Source of the DNA: Gammaproteobacteria bacterium
Lineage (GTDB): Bacteria; Pseudomonadota; Gammaproteobacteria; 21-64-14
Assembly (NCBI GenBank): GCA_027013145.1
Contig: JALUXX010000011.1
Location: forward strand, 62,001-126,000
Direction of reading: 5' to 3'
DNA: 64,000 nt
Position numbers and translations under genes: made by a program. The notes beneath the pieces were generated by a model. That model ran no database searches, was not told the origin of the DNA, and saw only the letters and a program-made list of their open reading frames with translations. Numbering within the stretch: the stretch's first letter is position 1; every line of letters begins with the position of its first letter. Shown here one piece after another: positions 9,528 through 17,955 of the stretch.

Positions 9528-10169
9528 TCACTTTGGCCGCCTCGCTACTACGATCATCGATTTCGCGAGCGCCCGTACGCGCCCCACCCGCCTCCATGTC
9601 ACTATTTCGAACCCCGCCTCAACAAGCAGGAAACCCAGCGTCTTATACGACCAGAACTTGATGTGACCGTGATCCCAGAGGGCCGTAAAATGTCTATCCA
9701 TACGTCCGGTCACCGCCATCGCCAAGTTTTTCCAGTACCCGTGGAACGGCGTGGAGATAATGGCGACGCCGCCTGGCTCCAACAGATCCAACATCCGGGC
9801 GGCATACCGACGCGGATCATAGAGATCTTCGACTACTTCCAGGCTGATGATCGCGGGGAAACGCCCGAATCGCTTTGCTAGGTCGTCATAAACAGAGGCC
9901 ACGTGAACCTCGACGTCAGGGTAGGCACCACGGGCTTGGGCGACTCCTTCAGCCGAGCCGTCCACCCCGCTCGCCACCCAGCCCTCCTTGCACAGGGCCT
10001 GGGTGATGTACCCGTTGCCGCAGCCGAGATCGAAGACCCTGGCCGGTTTTGGGACGTATGTCATCAATAGCCGCACGACCTCCGGGAGCAAATACTGATT
10101 CGCGCCGGTAGCCTCCGCCGAATGCCAACGGTAGCCCACCGTACCGTTACCGTCGCCTTCATCAGCCAT
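9528..10169 (-). CDS. SAM-dependent methyltransferase, UbiG-like fold
   Basis: Class I methyltransferase of about 213 residues. The SAM-binding loop is VFDLGCGNGYITQAL, followed by a conserved acidic residue (GVDGSAEGVAQA) and the ARMLDLLEPGGVAIISTPFHGYWKN strand typical of the Methyltransf_11/UbiG-like group. The start at 10169 (MADEGDG) is preferred to 10223 because the extra N-terminal residues have no family likeness. The position in the glycan cluster suggests methylation of a sugar precursor or lipid carrier-linked unit; ubiquinone synthesis is unlikely here. About 200 bp without a gene separate it from the glycosyltransferase block. Confidence 0.75.
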   Translation of the reverse strand: MADEGDGNGTVGYRWHSAEATGANQYLLPEVVRLLMTYVPKPARVFDLGCGNGYITQALCKEGWVASGVDGSAEGVAQARGAYPDVEVHVASVYDDLAKRFGRFPAIISLEVVEDLYDPRRYAARMLDLLEPGGVAIISTPFHGYWKNLAMAVTGRMDRHFTALWDHGHIKFWSYKTLGFLLVEAGFEIVTWRRVGRVRALAKSMIVVARRPK

Positions 10170-10427
10170 TCTGCGTCTCTCCCACCCTGAGCTGATGCCT
10201 TCTGTCCGCCAAGATTCGACCACCCCGCGACGCTATGGGGCCACCCTCGTGGCAGCCTACGGAGGGAATCTCACAGGTAACCCTTCGGCGAGAGTCGGGT
10301 GCTCGCTGTTTACGAGCGCCAAACAAGGCCTGAACGACCGGTCCGACGCGGCTGCGCAACTGGGTGCGGGCCGTTGGACTTAACCGCTGGTGAATACCTG
10401 AGGGCGAAAATGCTGTTGTTCGAGCGA

Positions 10428-11330
10428 TCATGACAGGTCACGCTCACTATCCCGAGCTGGTTTCCCGGCCGTTTCACCCCAGGCGCCGGTCTCCCGAAGC
10501 CGGCGCTCGTAGAGCTTGGCATCGACCAGAAATCGATACCAGAACCCCTGCAGGAAGTGGAACACCAGCCCCGGCACGCCATCCAACAGGCCGAGCCGCA
10601 CAAAATAGCGATAGAACCAGTAGAGAAAAGCACGTAGGAACAAGGGGGCACGACCGTAGAGTGAAAACTTCAGGCGCCGCCTCCGGCCGGCCTGCCCGGC
10701 AGGGGCGCCGGCGTCCTCCAGACCGGTGTTGCCGGCGACGAGGTCCAACACCTCGTGGTCGGCGTAACGGTTATGCTTGTCGATCCACGGCCCAAGACCC
10801 TTGAGGTTTTCGTCAACAATGTCGTGCTCGAAACGACGGATTTCACCCTTCGACAGCACCGCATGCTCGTCCATCAGACGTTCTTCGATCCGTCCAGCGC
10901 CGGTGCGCCACACCCGTAGCAGCCAGGTTGGATAATAGCCCCCATGGCGTATCCAGCGTCCCCAGAAATACACCCGCCGCCGGACCATCCACCCACCCAC
11001 TACCGCCGGCGCGGCGGACAGGGTGCGGCCCAATTCTTCGACCAACGCCGGCAGCAGATATTCGTCGGCATCCATGCGCATCACCCAGGGTGTGTCAATC
11101 GGCAGCTGATCAAGCGCCCAGTTGAACTGTGCCGCATGGCTCTCGAAAGGATGGTTGTACACTTCGGCACCCAGGTGCCGCGCCACTTCCGGCGTGCCGT
11201 CGGTGCTTCCGGAGTCCACAACGAGGATCCGACAGGAAAGCCCCCTGCAGCTTTCGATCAACCGCGGGAGGTGCATCGCCTCATCGCGGGTAAGCACGAT
11301 GACCGTCAGCAACGCCTGGGCTTCGTTCAC
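10428..11330 (-). CDS. Glycosyltransferase family 2 (WaaE/KdtX-like)
   Basis: Predicted 300-residue GT-A glycosyltransferase. The start is taken as the GTG at 11330, which overlaps the upstream gene's stop as GTGA and puts the family's first strand (LLTVIVLTRDEA) at residue 7. Donor-binding features are VVDSGSTDGT and the DxD motif in VMRMDADEYL. The C-terminal part, with RRRVYFWGRWIRHGGYYP and an amphipathic tail, is like LPS-core glucosyltransferases of the WaaE group. It forms a tightly overlapping operon with the two GT4 genes upstream. Donor and acceptor are unknown. Confidence 0.82.
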   Translation of the reverse strand: MNEAQALLTVIVLTRDEAMHLPRLIESCRGLSCRILVVDSGSTDGTPEVARHLGAEVYNHPFESHAAQFNWALDQLPIDTPWVMRMDADEYLLPALVEELGRTLSAAPAVVGGWMVRRRVYFWGRWIRHGGYYPTWLLRVWRTGAGRIEERLMDEHAVLSKGEIRRFEHDIVDENLKGLGPWIDKHNRYADHEVLDLVAGNTGLEDAGAPAGQAGRRRRLKFSLYGRAPLFLRAFLYWFYRYFVRLGLLDGVPGLVFHFLQGFWYRFLVDAKLYERRLRETGAWGETAGKPARDSERDLS

Positions 11331-12496
11331 CCGCCCTGCCCCCGCGCCAAGGCTGCCTCGAATAACCGAGCGTAGGAGGCCACCAACGACTCGTCCTGCG
11401 CAAGGCGTTTGGCGCGCGCAAAGGCGCCTTCGCGCCAGCTTTCGTGTTCGGATTCGGTCATTGCAGCCAATTGGTCGATACGTGCAGCGAAGCTGTCGGC
11501 GTCGTCCGGTGCCGCCGTCCATCCCGCGCGATCCTGCTCCAGGTCCCTCCACGGGGTACGATCGCTGAGCAGAACCGGAGTTGCGGCGGCCCAGGCCTCG
11601 ACGACTGCATGACCGTAGTTCTCGCCCAAAGTGGGTAGGAACAGCGCATCATAGGCGGCGAAAACCGCAAAGACCTCCTCCGGATGCACCTCGCCCCGGT
11701 AGGTTACCGTGACGTTCTCAGGGAGCCCCCGCCTGCACGCCTCACATCGCGCCCAATACTCGCGATCTTCGATGGGACCATAGATGTCAAGAGTCACCGT
11801 AGCGCGCACCCGTGCCAGTGCCTCGAGTGCCCCCAGGAGATTCTTTTTCGCCGATATCCGCGACAGGAAGACCAGGCGACAGCCTGGACCACCTTTCGCT
11901 GCGTGCCTTGCCAGCGCATCTGGCCTAGGGGTCGGTGGAAAATTGGCGGCTTTTACGACCGGAACGTCGCGCCCTTGCTCACGACGGATGGCATCGACTT
12001 CCTCGTCGCTACAGGCGTGCCACACCACGCCGCGACTTAGACCTAAGGCACGCGCTAGTCGCAGGTACAGGCCCTTGCGCACTTTCTTTAGCCCAATGGC
12101 GCCGGCGGAAAATTCCCCTCTAGGCGCCAGAATAACGGGAGAGCGAGGAATAAGCCCGAGGTATCGCAGGAAGAGTACCGGCATCGTGAACCGGCGAGAA
12201 AAAACACCATTTAAATAGATGATATCCGGCGCGATCCGGTACACGACCCGACGCAAATGCCAAAGCCGTCGGCGTCGCGCCGACGCGTACAGTACTCGCG
12301 CCCGCCCTCGCTCCTGCCAGTGATCCACTGAAATGCCTTCGAGCGTCGACTTGGACTTGAAATCCGTTTCACTGGTGAAAATATGGAACTCGCAGGATGG
12401 ATTCCCCTCCACCATCGAGGCTACTGAGCGCGCCGGGCCACCTATACGACGTGCCGGAGGATAGTGTCCGATGAAGATCAGCACCCGGACCATCAT
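11327..12496 (-). CDS. Glycosyltransferase family 4
   Basis: 389-residue GT-B enzyme. The N-terminal acceptor domain begins VRVLIFIGHYPPARRIGGPARSV. The C-terminal domain has LVFLSRISAKKNLLGALEAL, TYRGEVHPEEVFAVFAAYD and LPTLGENYGHAVVEAWAAATPVL, the E-x7-E type donor site of GT4. The start codon overlaps the stop of the upstream gene (ATGA) and its own stop overlaps the following GT2 start (GTGA), so the three genes are translationally coupled. Likely adds one sugar of the exopolysaccharide repeat. Confidence 0.85.
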   Translation of the reverse strand: MMVRVLIFIGHYPPARRIGGPARSVASMVEGNPSCEFHIFTSETDFKSKSTLEGISVDHWQERGRARVLYASARRRRLWHLRRVVYRIAPDIIYLNGVFSRRFTMPVLFLRYLGLIPRSPVILAPRGEFSAGAIGLKKVRKGLYLRLARALGLSRGVVWHACSDEEVDAIRREQGRDVPVVKAANFPPTPRPDALARHAAKGGPGCRLVFLSRISAKKNLLGALEALARVRATVTLDIYGPIEDREYWARCEACRRGLPENVTVTYRGEVHPEEVFAVFAAYDALFLPTLGENYGHAVVEAWAAATPVLLSDRTPWRDLEQDRAGWTAAPDDADSFAARIDQLAAMTESEHESWREGAFARAKRLAQDESLVASYARLFEAALARGQGG

Positions 12497-13581
12497 CTAG
12501 CTATGCCGAGCAAGGGGGGGAGGCTTTCACCAAGTACAGTCCGGAAGCGGGAACGGAAGGCGCTCCACGTAAAGTACCGCTGCCAGCGACGCTGGCCGCC
12601 CGCCCCAAGAACCTGCGCCCTATGGCGGTCCCTAAGGAGCACAACCAGCGCTTCCGCCAATTCAGTCGGGTGTTCTAGATCGATATTGAACCCCGTCTCG
12701 CCGTCGACATTGATCTCCTGGCCTGCATCTTGTTGGCTCGCAATAACAGGAAGACCGCGGCGCATCGCTTCGATATACACCAATCCAAATCCCTCGCCCC
12801 GGCTGGGCATGGCGAATACCGAGGTTCGGGCCCAGACTTCTTCCAGCTGCTCTGTCGGCACGAAACCGAGGAACTCGATATCGGCTGCCGCTGGAGACGC
12901 CTGGGCAAGTTGCCGGATGTCCTCCAGGCCGGGGCCCGCGCCGGCGATGAGCAGACGCGCCCCGGGAACCTGCTGCGCCACCGCCGGCCACGCCGCAATC
13001 AATTCGCGGTGGCCCTTATACGTCCATGCGTCGATGCGCGAAAGAATCAGTGCTGTCGGGGGGCAACTCGGGCGCGGCCCGACGTTCGGAACCGAATCCG
13101 ACTCGGTCCCGAGCCAGCAGACCCGAGCATGGTCCAGCCCCGCATGCAAGGCGGCGGCGCGGCGCCGGGTGAAGTCGCTGTTCGTCACGAGTACGTCCGT
13201 TCGACGCGCTGCGGCAAGATGCGCCGGACGCGCGTTCTCCCACACCTCAATCCCATGCATCCAGGCCAACGCACCCCGCCACCGGCCCGGGCCCATGAAA
13301 TGTGTGCGCGCCATGCTGAGCGAGTCGTAAAGAACAGCATCGGCAAAACACGCCCGGCCTTGCACGCGGGCGACGTACTCCAGACGCCGGCCTCCGCACG
13401 GAGTAGCCCACGCCCAGTCCAGGGGAGCATTGCGCGCATCACTCAGGCTCACGGCGCGTACTCGCAAGCCGCCTTCCTCGGCAAGTTCGCCCAATGCCTT
13501 GGCCATAAGCCGCGCTACTCGCCCGATGCCGCTGTTCGTCGGGGCGAGCGACTCGGCGGCAAGCAGCACGCGCGAGTTCAC
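12493..13581 (-). CDS. Glycosyltransferase family 4
   Basis: GT-B enzyme of about 362 residues. I chose the GTG at 13581 because it lies just after a GGGAGG ribosome-binding site and places RVLLAAESLAPTNSGIGRVARLM, the typical GT4 first strand and glycine loop, at the N-terminus; the frame continues to 13659 without support. Donor-domain motifs are ALILSRIDAWTYKGH, FLGFVPTEQLEEVWA and FAMPSRGEGFGLVYIEAMRRGLPVIAS. It is the first gene of the three-gene glycosyltransferase run, and its promoter should lie in the long non-coding stretch upstream. Confidence 0.85.
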   Translation of the reverse strand: MNSRVLLAAESLAPTNSGIGRVARLMAKALGELAEEGGLRVRAVSLSDARNAPLDWAWATPCGGRRLEYVARVQGRACFADAVLYDSLSMARTHFMGPGRWRGALAWMHGIEVWENARPAHLAAARRTDVLVTNSDFTRRRAAALHAGLDHARVCWLGTESDSVPNVGPRPSCPPTALILSRIDAWTYKGHRELIAAWPAVAQQVPGARLLIAGAGPGLEDIRQLAQASPAAADIEFLGFVPTEQLEEVWARTSVFAMPSRGEGFGLVYIEAMRRGLPVIASQQDAGQEINVDGETGFNIDLEHPTELAEALVVLLRDRHRAQVLGAGGQRRWQRYFTWSAFRSRFRTVLGESLPPLLGIAR

Positions 13582-14562
13582 CTTCCTCCCACCGATAAGA
13601 CCGCTCAATGGCAATCCCCACACGGCCGTCGTAGCCGGTCGGACACGACGAGCAGCCACACGCGCACCACGAACCCGCCCATCACCGTGGCCGCACCACG
13701 GGAAGAGCGAAAAGGTCGATGACGCAAGATTTCCGATGCGCGTATCAACTCACACGGGTGCAGGTTCGCACGCGCTTTCCATCATGGTGGGCCAGCCAGG
13801 GACTAGCCCGTAGGTGGGGTCCCATTTGGTGTCACAAAGACAATGCTAAAATTAGGCACTTGATCTAACTCATGACACCAAACCATCTACCTGTCGTCGC
13901 GGTTACGGAATCTCACGCGTGTACTCATCGCCGTAGCGCAGGATGCAAACTCCCGAATGGCCCCGAGCGCCGCGACGAAGATACCCCTCCCGTGCAGCGG
14001 ACAGGATCCCGGGCGACCGTGTAATGGGGAGGACTGTTATCAGCGACGCTGCCCACAGCCGGGCGGGGCAGGGACCATTCTGCCGCTGGAATGGGCACGC
14101 TACCGCCATAAAGGGCACCAGCGGAAGGCGCTCCTCCTCCAGATATATTCATGTTTTTATATATTTTTATTAACTCCGCCAGAGATTTTACGCTGACGGA
14201 TTTATGACGTAAAGGACTGGTCGGCCCACCCGCCCAGGCGACTGCCGTATGATGGCTTCTGAATGTGACGAGAGGGTAACGACCGTGGCCGCGTGTTCAC
14301 AATCGGTCCGGGCTTTCACTGCAGGGTAACCAACAGATCAGGCTGAACGAATTCAGGCAAGACGGGCCAGGAGACGTTGCGACGCGCAGCGTCTTCACTC
14401 GAGCCCGCCGGATTTGGAACCGACTTCTCCTCGCTCTCTTCTGAAGCCGTGATACGGGATTCATAAGTGATGCACCGAATTACCGTCCGGACCCGCACAT
14501 CCGGCTTCGGCTGGATTTCTTGATCGGCTTTCCTGTGTTGGCGTTACGTATCCGTGCGCTTA
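13582..14562. other. Long intergenic region upstream of the glycan operon
   Basis: Almost 1 kb without a supportable gene. It holds a 10-bp perfect inverted repeat at 13825/13882 and a very AT-rich stretch at about 14145-14175, unlike the surrounding GC-rich DNA. At 14183-14192 the core AGATTTTACG recurs, the same core that appears upstream of the PEP-CTERM gene near 57.5 kb. A 60-codon frame on the minus strand (14498-14316) has no recognisable features. The region most likely carries the glycan operon promoter and regulator sites. Confidence 0.5.
13825..13882. promoter_or_regulatory. Inverted repeat, candidate operator pair
   Basis: TTTGGTGTCA at 13825-13834 is matched by a perfect inverted copy, TGACACCAAA, at 13873-13882, with 38 bp between. 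The half-site shares GGTGTCA with one of the two repeats upstream of the PEP-CTERM gene. It lies 244-301 bp before the chosen start of the first glycosyltransferase gene. It could be a paired regulator site or a stem-loop in the leader. Confidence 0.4.
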
Positions 14563-16281
14563 TCACTCGCACGCCGAATCCAGGTACCCCTCCCGCAGCA
14601 GATACAAAAAGATCTCCTGTGCGGCCTCGACCGGGCTGAGGTGGGTGGTGTCGAGCCGGATCTCGGGATGGTCCGGGGGCTCGTAGGGGTCGCTGATGCC
14701 GGTGAATTCGGGGATGACGCCCTTGCGCGCCTTCTCGTAGAGACCCTTGCGGTCGCGCGCCTCGCAGACCTCGAGCGGGGTGGCGACGTGGATCTCGATG
14801 AAGGCGCCGTGCTCGGCGATCAGCTCGCGCACGGCGCGGCGGGTGGCGGCGTAGGGGGCGATGGGGGCGCAGATGGCGACGCCGCCGTTCTTGGTGATCT
14901 CGCTCGCGACGAAGCCGATGCGGCGCACGTTGATGTCGCGGTGGGCACGCGAGAAGCCGAGTTCGCTGGAGAGGTTGCGGCGCACGATGTCCCCGTCGAG
15001 GAGCGTCACGGGGCGCCCGCCGGCCTCGACGAGCTTGGCGTAGACGAGCTTGGCGAGCGTGGACTTGCCCGCGCCGGAGAGGCCGGTGAAGAACAGCGTG
15101 AACCCCTGGCGGCCGCGCGGCGGATACACGCGGCGCAGCTCCTCGATCACCTCGGGGTAGCTGAACCACTCGGGGATCTCGTCGCCCGCGCTCAGGCGCC
15201 GGCGCAGCTCGGGCTCGTCGAGGTCGGGGGCGGTGTCGGCCTGGGCGTTCTCGCTGCCGGCGCGGACCCAGGCCCCGCGGCGGGGCTCGTAGCGCAGGGG
15301 CTCGGCGAAGACGGCGGTGATGGCCAGCTCCGACTCGTGGCGGGCGATCAACTCGCGCGCGGCGTCCGCCGGGTAGTGGCGCCCGTTGCCGTCGGGGGCG
15401 CCGTGGTGGGGCTCGACGAGGAAGTGCGTGGCGCCGTAGTTCTGCTGGATGAGGGCGTGCCAGAGGGCGGAGCGCGGCCCGGCGTGGCGGCGCGCGAGCG
15501 GCAGCAGCGAGAGCACCGCCAAGCCGTGCGGGAAGTGGGCGCGCACGGCCTGATAGCAGCGCACGCGCGCGTAGTAGTGCAGGTCGCCGGGCGCGCTCAC
15601 GCCCACGGCCGGGTGCAGCAGGACGTGGGCGCGCGCGGTCTTGGCGGCGGCGAGGATCATTTCGCGCTCGCGCCGGTGGATCACCCCGGCGGGCTGGCAG
15701 GCGAGTACCCGGCGCCAGCCCATGCGGGCGAACAGCTCGCGCAGGCCCTCGGGGGTGTCCCACAGGTTCTCGAAGTCGTAGTGCGCGGGCGGCTCGATGC
15801 CCTCGACCTCGCCGCCGACGTAGGTATCGTGGGTCTGTTCGTGCAGTTGGCGCACGCCGGGATGGGTATCGGCGCTCGTGCCGTAGACGGCTTCGGCCTC
15901 GCGGCGCAGGTCCGGGCGCCAGACCTCGCTCACGGTCAGCAGGGCGTGGGTGAACCCCTCCGGATCCTGCAGCGCGACGCGCTCGCCCGGGGTGAAGGTG
16001 TCGGCGAGCTTGGCGGGGACGTCGAGGGTGACCGGGATCGGCCACAGTGCGCCGGAGGGCAGGCGCATGGATTCGAGGACGGATTCGTAGTCGGCGCGCC
16101 CGAGGAAACCGCGCAGGGGCGAGAAGCCGCCGTTGAGAAGCAGATCAAGGTCGCAGAGCTGACGCGGGGTGAGGACCAGCGCGCGGGCCTCGCGCGCCTG
16201 CGCCTTCAATTGCTCGGCGCGCTCGGGGTCGGCGAGGAGCCGGCAGAGGGTGCCGCCGTGGGGGGGGATGGTGTGATCCAT
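14563..16281 (-). CDS. APS kinase fused to degenerate ATP-sulfurylase domain (Sat-CysC type)
   Basis: 572 residues with the architecture of bifunctional sulfate adenylyltransferase/adenylylsulfate kinase. The start at 16281 gives the family opening HGGTLCRLL. The APS-kinase half is intact: P-loop GLSGAGKST (K406), then LDGDIVRRNLSSELGFS and FVASEITKNGGVAICAPI. The sulfurylase half aligns well (NGGFSPLRGFLGRADY, LRRRLSAGDEIPEWFS), but its catalytic motifs are lost: the usual QTRNPMHRAH is QPAGVIHRRE at 196-205, and the usual GRDHAG is EPHHGA at 290-295. It should phosphorylate APS to PAPS, perhaps for sulfated glycan, and probably no longer makes APS. It is a separate transcription unit near the glycan cluster. 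Confidence 0.85.
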   Translation of the reverse strand: MDHTIPPHGGTLCRLLADPERAEQLKAQAREARALVLTPRQLCDLDLLLNGGFSPLRGFLGRADYESVLESMRLPSGALWPIPVTLDVPAKLADTFTPGERVALQDPEGFTHALLTVSEVWRPDLRREAEAVYGTSADTHPGVRQLHEQTHDTYVGGEVEGIEPPAHYDFENLWDTPEGLRELFARMGWRRVLACQPAGVIHRREREMILAAAKTARAHVLLHPAVGVSAPGDLHYYARVRCYQAVRAHFPHGLAVLSLLPLARRHAGPRSALWHALIQQNYGATHFLVEPHHGAPDGNGRHYPADAARELIARHESELAITAVFAEPLRYEPRRGAWVRAGSENAQADTAPDLDEPELRRRLSAGDEIPEWFSYPEVIEELRRVYPPRGRQGFTLFFTGLSGAGKSTLAKLVYAKLVEAGGRPVTLLDGDIVRRNLSSELGFSRAHRDINVRRIGFVASEITKNGGVAICAPIAPYAATRRAVRELIAEHGAFIEIHVATPLEVCEARDRKGLYEKARKGVIPEFTGISDPYEPPDHPEIRLDTTHLSPVEAAQEIFLYLLREGYLDSACE

Positions 16282-16410
16282 GGGCGGGGTCTGCCGGCGG
16301 CTCCGGTCATGTGATTGTTTTTGCGTAATATTGGGTGGTGATATGCCTCCAGGATTGTACCTGAAAGGGGGTGGGGCGCAAGGGTGGGGGCAGGTTGGAT
16401 TGGTCGGCAT

Positions 16411-16720
16411 GGTCGGCGGGCCAAGGCCCGCCCTACCGGTGCCGGGATCGGCGTTGGGGGTACCGTAGGGCCGGGCTTGCCCGGCCGGCCGACTGGATCG
16501 GGGCGACGGCGTTGGGATCCTGCGCCGTGGCGGGCCGACGGCATCGGACCGGACGATGGCGCCCGGATCCAGGGTCGTCGACGGGGCAAGCCCCGCCCTA
16601 CCGGAGGTCCCTCCGGGGGTCGTGATGCGGTAGGGCCGGGCTCGCCGGGCCTACCGGCCGACGACGTGGATCGGTGCGACATCGTTTGGGTCGGCGTCGT
16701 CGGCGGGCCACGTAGTCGGG
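16411..16720. repeat. Palindromic GTAGGGC-type repeats (REP/BIME-like)
   Basis: Several short palindromes alternate in orientation: CGGCGGGCCAAGGCCCGCC near 16422, GTAGGGCCGGGCTTGCCCGG near 16465, GGGGCAAGCCCCGCCCTACC near 16585 and a further GGTAGGGCCGGGCTCGCC near 16630. Each can fold into a hairpin ending in CTAC/GTAG, so the region is an array of inverted repeat pairs. The same family recurs at 53.6-54.3 kb. The stretch 16282-17145 holds nothing else I can support as a gene. Confidence 0.75.
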
Positions 16721-17145
16721 GGCGATCCGTTGGTGCGGAGGCGAAGCGCGTTCCTGCGTTCCCGTCCTTCCCTGACAGCATAGGACGCCGACGGCGGCCC
16801 CTGCTGCGAGCATCGCGGGCCTCGAAGCGCGTGGGCCGGCGTGCGCCGATTGGTGCGGCTTTGGTGAACGGCGCCGGTGCGCGCGTGGTGGTGTATGCAT
16901 GCTGCCGGTGCGAAATCGGGCGCGCTCGGACGGCGCGACGGCTGGGAGGTATCGCCGTATTCGGTACGCGTTCAATGAATTGGGTGTTTCGGTTCGCGGT
17001 TGGTACGGCGTATGCAGTCCGCTCCGCGGGCGGCGCGGCCTGGCCGCGGGGGCGGTCAACGGATTCGACACGAACCCGACACCGTTGCGTCATCCGTGGC
17101 CGGCATAGTGTCCGCCACGGCTTGGCGATACGCCGGGGGGTGGCG

Positions 17146-17850
17146 ATGAAAAGGAATGCATCGGGTGCTTTGTATGAGGGGGTCGTCTTCGGTGTTGCGT
17201 TGACGCTCGCCGCCGCAGGGGCCATGGCGCCGCGGGCGGCTTCGGCGGCGACGATCTGGCAGCCGGTCGGCGCGAAAACCTACACGTCCAACGCGACCTA
17301 CCTGCTTTCGCTGTGGCTCGGGGCTTCGTGCACGCCACCGTCGACCTGCACCAACGGGATCACGAATTTTGGGATCTTCCGGCCGGGTACCACGACGCTC
17401 GATGCCGCTCATGGTCTGATGCTCTCGCCGACATCGGATTCGGTGACGTTCACGGCGCAGGGTTCGAACTGGCTCATCACGAATTCGACCAGCGGAAGCT
17501 TTACCTTGCTCGGATCGAACGCCTTCGTGATCGGTGCGACGACCGGGGCAAGCTGGGTCCTCGACAGTGGTTACCGGTACGCGGGCGCGGACCAGTATTC
17601 CGTGTATTTTCCGACCGGCAGCCCGGTGCCGACGACGACGTTGCAGGTGTCGGGCCTCGCCGCGGTGCCGCTCCCTGCGGCGCTGTGGCTGTTCGTCTCC
17701 GGCTTCATCGGCATGGTGGGTGTGGCACGCCGGCGCAGCGACCGCCGCCAGGCCGATGCGGGCGCGCCGGCGTCGCTGCAGCGCCGACGTACGGACCGGT
17801 CCCGGCGCGCGGCGCTCGTTGCGGCCCTGTTCGCGCGTCCGGGCGGCTAG
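17146..17850 (+). CDS. VPLPA-CTERM sorting-domain protein
   Basis: 234-residue exported protein. The start at 17146 (MKRNASGALYEG) gives a signal peptide ending near PRAASA-AT. The mature part is a small beta-rich, Thr/Ser-rich domain of unknown function. Residues about 173-195 read VPLPAALWLFVSGFIGMVGVARRR, the VPLPA variant of the PEP-CTERM sorting signal: motif, transmembrane helix, basic cluster. Such proteins are handled by an exosortase (XrtA/EpsH type) and linked to exopolysaccharide. Oddly, about 39 Arg- and Ala-rich residues follow the basic cluster, where the chain normally ends. Confidence 0.75.
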   Translation: MKRNASGALYEGVVFGVALTLAAAGAMAPRAASAATIWQPVGAKTYTSNATYLLSLWLGASCTPPSTCTNGITNFGIFRPGTTTLDAAHGLMLSPTSDSVTFTAQGSNWLITNSTSGSFTLLGSNAFVIGATTGASWVLDSGYRYAGADQYSVYFPTGSPVPTTTLQVSGLAAVPLPAALWLFVSGFIGMVGVARRRSDRRQADAGAPASLQRRRTDRSRRAALVAALFARPGG

Positions 17851-17955
17851 TTCGGCCGGGGTCCGCTCGGCCCCCACCTCGCGTCACCAGGAGGTAGTCG
17901 AGCGCAAGGTGCGGGCGACGATCGCCCGCGGGCGGCGCGACGTCGATCACGGCGC

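Noticed and set aside
14554-16314. A 586-codon plus-strand frame opposite the Sat-CysC gene
   Set aside because: Repetitive Gly/Ala/Glu/Val composition and no motifs; the minus strand encodes a well-conserved enzyme in the same place.
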